DNA of 64,000 nucleotides from Corticium candelabrum. Its lineage: Eukaryota > Porifera > Homoscleromorpha > Homosclerophorida > Plakinidae. Both the position numbers and the translations under genes were made by a program. Of the stretch, positions 57,558-64,000 are shown one piece after another (the first letter of the stretch is position 1; each line of letters begins with the position of its first letter). The DNA is taken from positions 2,749,619 through 2,813,618 of the forward strand of contig NC_085094.1 of NCBI RefSeq assembly GCF_963422355.1. Reading direction: 5' to 3'. Below the pieces are notes generated by a model that ran no database searches, was not told where the DNA came from, and saw nothing but the letters and a program-made list of their open reading frames with translations.

Positions 57558-58781
57558 GAATTCTATATTTTACTCAAACTGTAAAAGTACAATAAGACAT
57601 ATTAAAACCAAAGTAAGTAGTTGTAATGATTAATTGATATAAGTGGTGCTGGGTGTCCTGATTAATTGGTGTCAGTGGTGCTGGATGTCCACATCTATTT
57701 GCGTTGACCCAGCAGACAGAAGTAGATGAGAAGGGTCAGGCTCCACGTGTACGTCATTATAACAGCCACAGTACAAAGTCCACTAATTACTAGTGGTTGC
57801 AGAAAACTTTGATATGCAGAGTTCCTCCGGCTAGATTTATGTCAACCATTTGCACTGATAGAAGAGGGAGGTTCTGCGATTTTGAATCGAAATGATATCA
57901 AGATGATCTCTCCAGACCATGGTGTAGCAAAGTTACAATGAATTTACAATCGTCCAGGTCAACGCGAATAGAGAGTAGTCATTACAACTCAGCCTTAAGA
58001 ACAAACAGACAGACATACAGATAGACAGATAGAAAAACAGACAGAGAAACAGACAAACACAGACAGACACACAGATAGACACGAGACAGACATAGACAAA
58101 GACATACTATGATAGAGACAGACAGACAGACAGACAGACTTCCAAATCTTCCTTGCCTCTTTCTTTTCACTCACAGGCTTAATTAACTAACAAACAGACA
58201 GATACACAGACGTAAGTCCTTCACTACTACTATGGCATTGCAGATTTGATAAATGCCTTTCAAATGGAAAATAACAGATACACTGATCAAGACTAATCAC
58301 TCATCCAATAATCATCTTTTCTGTGATATAGGTAGGCAGTTGCCTGAAAGTCAAACTAAGTGAATTTGGTCTCAACAAAGACATCAACAGCCAAGACTAC
58401 TATCACGTTGGAACCAAACTTGATATCCTCTTGCCAGTGCGTTGGATGTCACCAGAAGCAATAAAACAACGAATTTTCACAGTTCAGAATGACATCTGGT
58501 CATTCGGCGTTCTCATGTGGGAAATGTTCACGTTTGGCAGACGACCCTACGGAGGCAAGACAAACAGTGAAGCAATCAGTGCCATCTTAAAACAGCAACA
58601 TCTACCCTACCCCGATGATTGCCCCATAGAAATGTACAAATTGATGTTGGAATGCTGGAACATCAATCAGTACAAACGACCTCGATATACCGACCTGTAT
58701 CAGAGCCTGGAGAGCTGGGTGAGAGCTCTGAGAGATGCCGACGATGTGAGCCTCAGCAGCATGTCAAGCGTTGCTCTTTAG
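56492..58781 (+). CDS. PTK7-like receptor pseudokinase with a minimal ectodomain
   Basis: Two coding exons, 56492-57364 and 58332-58781, give 440 aa. Residues 1-37 are extracellular or leader-like and 38-57 a membrane span (IYSGVAFGGCILLVLVFVLL). The juxtamembrane region is basic with an NPVY motif (118-121), and residues ~137-425 form a tyrosine-kinase fold. The glycine loop GKGTFG (145-150) and Lys172 (VYVKTL) are kept. The HRD motif is HSD (282-284) and DFG is EFG (302-304). The C-lobe segments YYH, LPVRWMSPEAI and DIWSFGVLMWEMFTFG match PTK7/off-track, a catalytically weak co-receptor in Wnt/planar-polarity signalling. PTK7 normally has seven immunoglobulin domains; none is seen here, and no signal peptide. 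Only about 0.75 kb separates the gene from the Jun polyadenylation signal, leaving little room for missing exons. ROR or MuSK relatives are less likely. Confidence 0.78.
57365..58331. other. Intron of the PTK7-like gene with (GACA)n repeats
   Basis: A phase-0 intron of 967 bases. It contains an ACAG tetranucleotide tract at about 57521-57556 and degenerate CAGA/GATA repeats at about 58000-58140. Confidence 0.7.
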
Positions 58782-59044
58782 TCAAGCTCCCTAGAGACAC
58801 ACACAACATTATGTCATCACGTCCAGCAGTCAAGTTATTACAAGTCATCGTACCTTTGTCTGTCTGTAATGACGATAAAACATATTTTCACCATTTGCAA
58901 TGTCGTGTTCGTAAAATTTAATACAAATACAAGCTGCAACTCTATTAGATATAAATAGCTAGAGCTCCATACACACCACCTTAAATGAATAACTGTTGCT
59001 CAAACAGTAAGTTCGCAAAAATGTACAAACTAAACTTTTTGAAA
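58782..59044. other. Convergent 3' spacer
   Basis: Only 263 bases separate the stop codon of the PTK7-like gene (+) from that of the auxilin-like gene (-), so the two 3' untranslated regions probably abut or overlap. Confidence 0.5.
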
Positions 59045-61144
59045 TCAATACAAAGGTCTAGCACCACTTTGTTCAAACGCTGTGTATGCTTCATTTAAAG
59101 CCACAAATATAGCGCGTGCTAATGTTTCCTGTGGTTGGCCTGTAAGCTACAGAACACATTACATTACCATATACATGATGCAATCAATACCTCTTCTTGT
59201 AGTACCTTGTCAGGATGAACACATAAGCAAGCTTTCTTGTAAACACGCTTAACCTTCAATAAAAAGTCCCTTGTAGCTAATTCACACATTTCTGTATGTA
59301 TACATGCATGTGCAAACCTGATCAGGTTGAACTAATTCGTGCATTCCTATTTCTGTCCATCGACTGGATCCTTCCCACAGCACTGCATGAAGAGAGCTTA
59401 GAAGAGCTCGAATATTCTTCTCTTTGCCAGCAGTCCAACGAGAAACCTAAAACGAAACCATAAAAAGACAGAAGCAAAGTTGGCATGATACAAAACGTAG
59501 CCTACAATCTTGTAAAATACCTTGAGCTTGTCAGGATCTGACTCGCTAGCATCATCCTCGTTCTTACCACGAATTGCATTGAGAGAAGTTGGTTCTTTCA
59601 GACGTGAAGGTGCGAACCCTTGAGATCCTAAGATATCACCGAATGCATTCTCTTGAACAGCTGGACCGAGACCTACAGCAAACATCAACTTAAATGTCTT
59701 CACTAAAAAATTGATCAGACAAATTGTGAAAGATACCGAATGGCTTTCGCGGTCCTCGCTCTTCCCTGTGACCAATAACACTCTTGTATGATCCCTTGCT
59801 CTGTTGTTGAGAATTGTTCGGTTTCTGTGCTGTCTGCTGAAATCCAGCTGCCGTGTACTGTGCTCTTGGAGTCATAGCAGATTTCACCAGTTTTTGCGAA
59901 GAAGAGAAAGCTTTTGATTGCCCCACAGTTTGCTGCTCTTTAATAGGTGTCAGATTGACAAATTCTGCAAATGGATCACCAGGACCTGCACCTGTTGGAC
60001 TACCAGCTGAAGATGATGGTGCTGATGAGCTCATCTTTCCTTTGGTTGTAGCATTTGAGAGTCTTGGTAAACAGGTGGGGAATGGAGCAGAAAAATGATT
60101 AGGAACTGACGGCTGATTAATTCCAGACGATTTCGAGAATGACGTGATGTCAGGAACACTTTGATGTCGACTTTGAGACAAGTTAAGCCCACTTCTGATA
60201 CCAGATGGCTGTTGTTGAAGAAAACTGCTTCCGAACGGTTGCAAAGACGCATGTGACTGACTTACATTTAAAGACGGCTGTGTGTGACCACTAAGAAGAC
60301 TCATATCTGACATCCATTGAGACTCATTCGAAGCTGGTGGCCCAAAGGGATCAAAGCCAGTTGAATGAACACCATCAAGGCTTCCTTGTTGAGATGCCGA
60401 AAACGAAGAAAACCCTAGTCCAAGAAGATCGAGTTCTCCCTGGGGATGTCCTGATTGTGGCTGATTTGAATGAGTAGACTCCGGAACCACATTCAGAGGA
60501 CTAGCTGTCATCTGTCTACTACCGGGAGCCGACGATGAATGCGCAAACTCACTCCCTGGCCAATTAGCACTACTGGCACCAAAAAGATCAACAGTTGCTG
60601 ACTCCTGAACGTTTCTAGACATTAGACTGGAATCGGATGCTGAGTGTTTGATGCTAGATCCAACAGAATATGGAACTGAAGTCTCACCAAAGTCAAGAAG
60701 CACTGATGATGGTTGTTGTTGTTGTTGAACTACCGAAGTAGCCTGTTGCATTTCACTAAAAAACTGGTTGTCGTCTTCAAGACCTACCAGCAACTGTTCA
60801 GGTGATGGCTGTGGTACTTGTTCGGCATTCCCTTGAAACAAACTGCGTTCAACTGTCTCAGTTGCAGTGAATGCATTTGGGAAACCTCCTGCCTCCTCTG
60901 ACACTCCTGTGTCATCATCGACATTCCAATCGTCTCCTAACAAGTTTGCTTCAGCAGGATCTGTAACTACTTCAACTTGATTTCCACCTGCCTGCCAGTC
61001 TAAAGTAGCAAAAAAGACATCTTTGCCAACAGGCTGACTTGCCTTTACAACTCGATCTACAAGAGGAGAATCCTTGAATTCTTGTTGCTGATTACCAGAC
61101 AATGTTTTTCTGGTACGATCCAAGTGTCCTATCAACAAGAGCAT
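59045..61144 (-). CDS. Auxilin/GAK-like clathrin-uncoating J-domain protein (5' end uncertain)
   Basis: Five exons: 59737-61144, 59521-59672, 59318-59446, 59191-59253 and 59045-59146. They form one frame of 617 aa from the ATG at 61144. The C-terminus is a J domain: an SRWTAGKEKNIRALLSSLH helix, [30 protein letters not shown] with the HPD motif, and a QETLARAIFVALNEAY helix ending in PLY. This is the specific layout of auxilin and cyclin-G-associated kinase, which recruit Hsc70 to strip clathrin from vesicles. The long middle is Gln/Ser/Pro-rich with DPF (FDPFG, GDPFAEF) and DLLGLG- or LLDFGE-like clathrin/AP2-binding motifs. The kinase and PTEN-like domains of the full-length family are not present in this window. 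Either they lie in exons beyond the ones I can recognise, or this is a short form. Confidence 0.82.
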
Positions 61145-61568
61145 ACTCTTAACACCACAGCACAAGCCATGGAATCTCTTACTCTCACAAGAAATGTATT
61201 TCTTACAACGTTTTCTATCAGTCCTATTTCTAGCACATCCAAAAACTTAACTCGAAAATGCTCAATTATAGATTGCTGCACTATGTGACATGCTATAATC
61301 AGAACTTTCAGTTTCATAGCTACTTGCATCAAACAGATACTAACAACAGCCAGCAAACAAAAGTTTTGTGAAATGGACTCTACATAAATTTACTACGTTC
61401 ATTAACAACATATGCATGAATTGCCCACGCTGTTTCAGAAGCTCGAATAAGACCCAGTAGTCGAACATTTTCCAAAAAGTCGGTATTTGTCTGAACAGAT
61501 TTTTGTTAAAACAAACCATGAAAGAACATCAGACGGTGGCATATGCAAGCGTGTGCACAATGCACAAC

Positions 61569-61579
61569 AAACACACACA

Positions 61580-61628
<49 letters not shown>
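61569..61628. repeat. (CA)n microsatellite
   Basis: About 55-60 bases of CA. Confidence 0.96.
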
Positions 61629-61631
<3 letters not shown>

Positions 61632-61816
61632 CTGTGACTTTATAACCACACTGTATATTGAATAAACCCAAAAATGGCACAGTGCAACAAACATTAACAA
61701 CATGCCACATGTATTCACGTTCTTCATGATAACACAAAATCTTAATCATTCTAAAATGCACAGTAAATTCTCAATACCAGGTCATCATCAACACATCAAA
61801 TCCTCAGCATCACCAC

Positions 61817-61925
61817 TCTTAGTCTTGCGTGGCCAGACCCCTTTCCGCCACGTCATACTTCCAGACGAAAATGGGTCTGGTGAACAGCTTTTGATGTCAC
61901 TGTGTGCAGCGTAGCCAGAAATCGG
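61817..61925. mobile_element. Partial fold-back family element
   Basis: Begins TAGTCTTGCGTGGCCAGACC and has a short inner hairpin (CCAGACCC... with GGGTCTGG) and GTAGCCAG near 61912. No flanking 9-bp duplication was found. Confidence 0.4.
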
Positions 61926-63523
61926 CTATCTAAAGACCGGATTTGGTTTCTTAATTAAATGCTTCACTAAAGATCAGACTAGTATGCACGCAGTGCAATC
62001 CTATCTCGATTAGCTTCTCTTGTACACCTCAAAGACTACAGGTAGAGTCGTTGCTGTTTGTGAAATCTGCTTGTCTACAACAGCAATTAAACGTGGCCAT
62101 GAGAATGTTGACGTCGACAAGCTTCCATCTCCTAGGCAATTTGTCATATGATCGACGTCGTACATACATGTAGCGTTGTGCACTTGTGTCACAACAGAGA
62201 CTGATTGCGAATGTATTGGATAGATGCGAACGTACTCAATGTTGTAAAGCAATGCACAAAACACATGAGATGATTACCCTAACACAGAAAAATGACTCAT
62301 CTTGTTCGATGACATCAGCTCCAAGTCCTTTCAGATATCGCTCACTATGGACTGTCCGCAGTTGCTTTCAGGGTTGTCCCCAGCATACAAAAGGCATGGC
62401 GCTCCGCCGTGCCTTGGCTCCCGCTTGGTACAGGCCCGCCGTGCTTTACTGAGCAGGCAGTGGCTACTCTAGAGTCCCTTCACACATTTTGCATGGTGTG
62501 GGAAAATGTGTAGATCTCGGGATTCTAAGCACGTACAAGTATGTACGGAAAGCAGGTGGAGACAACCGGTTAATAAAGATGGGATATGTCATGTAATGTA
62601 ATTATGATTATTTAACCCCAAAACTGACAAGTTCCGCATTGTGATGTGTAAAATGCCGTCCTAGACCCGCCTCGTTTTGACATAAGCAGATAAGCTAAAT
62701 GTTTAATTGCATTCTTTTAGAATCACCATACACTAATTTAATTAGCTGTCTCTGCAACAGTTGTTCTCTGAGTCTACTGTTCTCTTGTGTAGCTATGAAG
62801 ACAACAAACTTTGTATTTTAAAAATTTGCAAAGTTGTTTGAGGCAAGCAACTAATTCTTTGCATATTATTTTAGTTCGTTGCCTAGAGGGCCTGGGATGT
62901 TCGGTGTGATGGTAAGACCAATTAGGGGGATGACTGCCATATGGTATGAACTTGATTGCAATACAAGTACTCAAAAAGCAACAGTGGTTGTCATGCACCG
63001 CCCACAATTGCGTCGTTAGCAACTGCAGTTTCCCCTCTAGCATCACTAAACGTTTTTGATTTGGGGTGTAGCTACTGCAGAATATTAGACGGCTTTAGAG
63101 AACTAACAATGAACAGGTTAACAATAGAAATAAATGAGGAAGACTTGTCATAACTGCTACAAGATTCTCCATAGAGACCGAAAAATGATAACAATGACTA
63201 GCACAACAAGCTTGATTCTTGTTGCTATTTTGTTGGAAGCATAGGTGTGTCATTGTAGCGGAGTAGGCAGCGGTCTGTAGATATGTTGCTCCTCCCAATC
63301 ACGTGTTCTCGACTGATTATGCGAATCAAATATCTATTGCTCAAGCTCTGAAAATTTCTCACAGGCTTTAGCAGACTTTTTAGTTTAACGCGTATTCCAA
63401 GTTGTGATATACTGCAATGTGTGAGTCATACTAATCCTTGACCTAAAACCCCTCCTCTTTTTAGCACAATGATTGTGGTAAGTCATTGTGAGAATGTGCA
63501 CAGGCTAGATTAGTTTGGCGAAA

Positions 63524-63890
63524 ATGAGAGCTCCATTACTGAAAGACAACGTAGCTGCCAGTCTACTTCCCCATGATGCTCCATCAGAGTTAATTCCCGT
63601 TCGTGTCAGTGGGGATGGCAACTGCCTCTTTCATGCCTTGAAAGTGGCATTGGCTGCAACTGAAAAATGTTTGCAAGTGCCAACGGTTAGTGATCTTTGA
63701 AGAAACTGCACCGACGAACTGGAAAAGAACGGAGCAATTTACGCAGCCCTTATTGTAAGGCAAGCCCATAGTGTCAGAGATGGTGACACGTTGCATCCAG
63801 GATCATTAGTTAGTACAGTCATGTCTACAGAATGCTGCTTTGACAGCTTTAACAAGTGTAGTGGTAAAAAAGCGTACTGCTGTAAACTTT
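63524..63890 (+). pseudogene. OTU-type cysteine protease fragment, interrupted
   Basis: The plus strand encodes MRAPLLKD and then IPVRVSGDGNCLFHALKVAL. The DGNC-hF motif is the catalytic-cysteine region of OTU deubiquitinases. The frame stops at 63698-63700 (TGA), directly before a stretch (NCTDELEKNGAIYAALIVRQ, then HPGSLVSTVMSTECCF) that continues the OTU-like pattern in the same frame to another stop. OTU domains of this style are often found inside large transposons or their host-derived relatives. The catalytic His region is not seen. It is most likely a decayed copy, though an intron near 63690 that removes the stop is possible. Confidence 0.55.
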
Positions 63891-64000
63891 AAAAGGTGTT
63901 TTTTTCTTTTAACAGGTAATGGCATCTGATTCCCGGTAGAAATTGTCCAAAAGCTTTGCAACAAATGAGAACAAAATAAGTTTTAGGTTTGGTACACATC
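63891..64000. other. Window end
   Basis: Short AT-rich sequence after the OTU-like fragment. Nothing recognised. Confidence 0.4.

Larger units (their letters stand above)
61145..63523. other. Spacer with microsatellite and a partial transposon
   Basis: A CA array at 61569-61628 and one end of the fold-back family at 61817-61925. No convincing exon of the auxilin-like gene or another gene was recognised. A short minus-strand frame near 61385-61465 (NVRLLGLIRASETAWAIHAY) looks protein-like but cannot be assigned. Confidence 0.45.

Overview
The window is nuclear DNA of an animal, most likely a sponge or another early-branching metazoan. Genes are split into many exons with canonical GT-AG introns, some under 100 bases. 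The families present are animal-type: a cadherin, a Jun bZIP, a PTK7-like receptor pseudokinase, EGF/laminin-G proteins and a MUC4-type NIDO-AMOP-VWD block. Introns and spacers are full of (CA)n/(TA)n microsatellites and small DNA transposons. The sponge assignment is inferred, not proven. All exon chains below were assembled by eye from splice signals, phase and open frames.

Layout. 908-13801 (-): a protein with two calponin-homology domains, a long coiled coil and a C-terminal SAM domain. 14689-32995 (-): a 15-exon chain that stays in frame for 14,010 nt (4,669 aa) and runs signal peptide, Ser/Thr mucin region, NIDO, AMOP, VWD (with GDPH), EGFs, 13 cadherin repeats, one membrane span and a ~185 aa tail. 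34006-41889 (-): INO80B, a subunit of the INO80 chromatin remodeller. 42869-52246 (-): a secreted EYS-like protein with 55 EGF and two laminin-G domains (2,507 aa). 54550-55533 (+): an intronless Jun gene with CRE/AP-1-like sites upstream. 56492-58781 (+): a PTK7-like receptor pseudokinase with almost no ectodomain. 59045-61144 (-): the clathrin-uncoating half of an auxilin/GAK protein with its J domain. 63524 onward (+): a broken OTU-protease fragment.

Mobile DNA. One decayed Tc1/mariner element; three MITEs whose termini resemble PIF/Harbinger (one holding a Myb/SANT-like fragment); a fold-back family making 9-bp target duplications (three clear copies, two partial); a pogo/Tigger-type MITE; and two tRNA-derived SINEs lying between CA arrays.

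Several genes concern the cell surface and matrix (mucin-cadherin, EYS-like, PTK7-like). The others serve actin or scaffold functions, clathrin traffic, chromatin and AP-1 transcription. There is no operon logic. The most striking item is the mucin-cadherin fusion.
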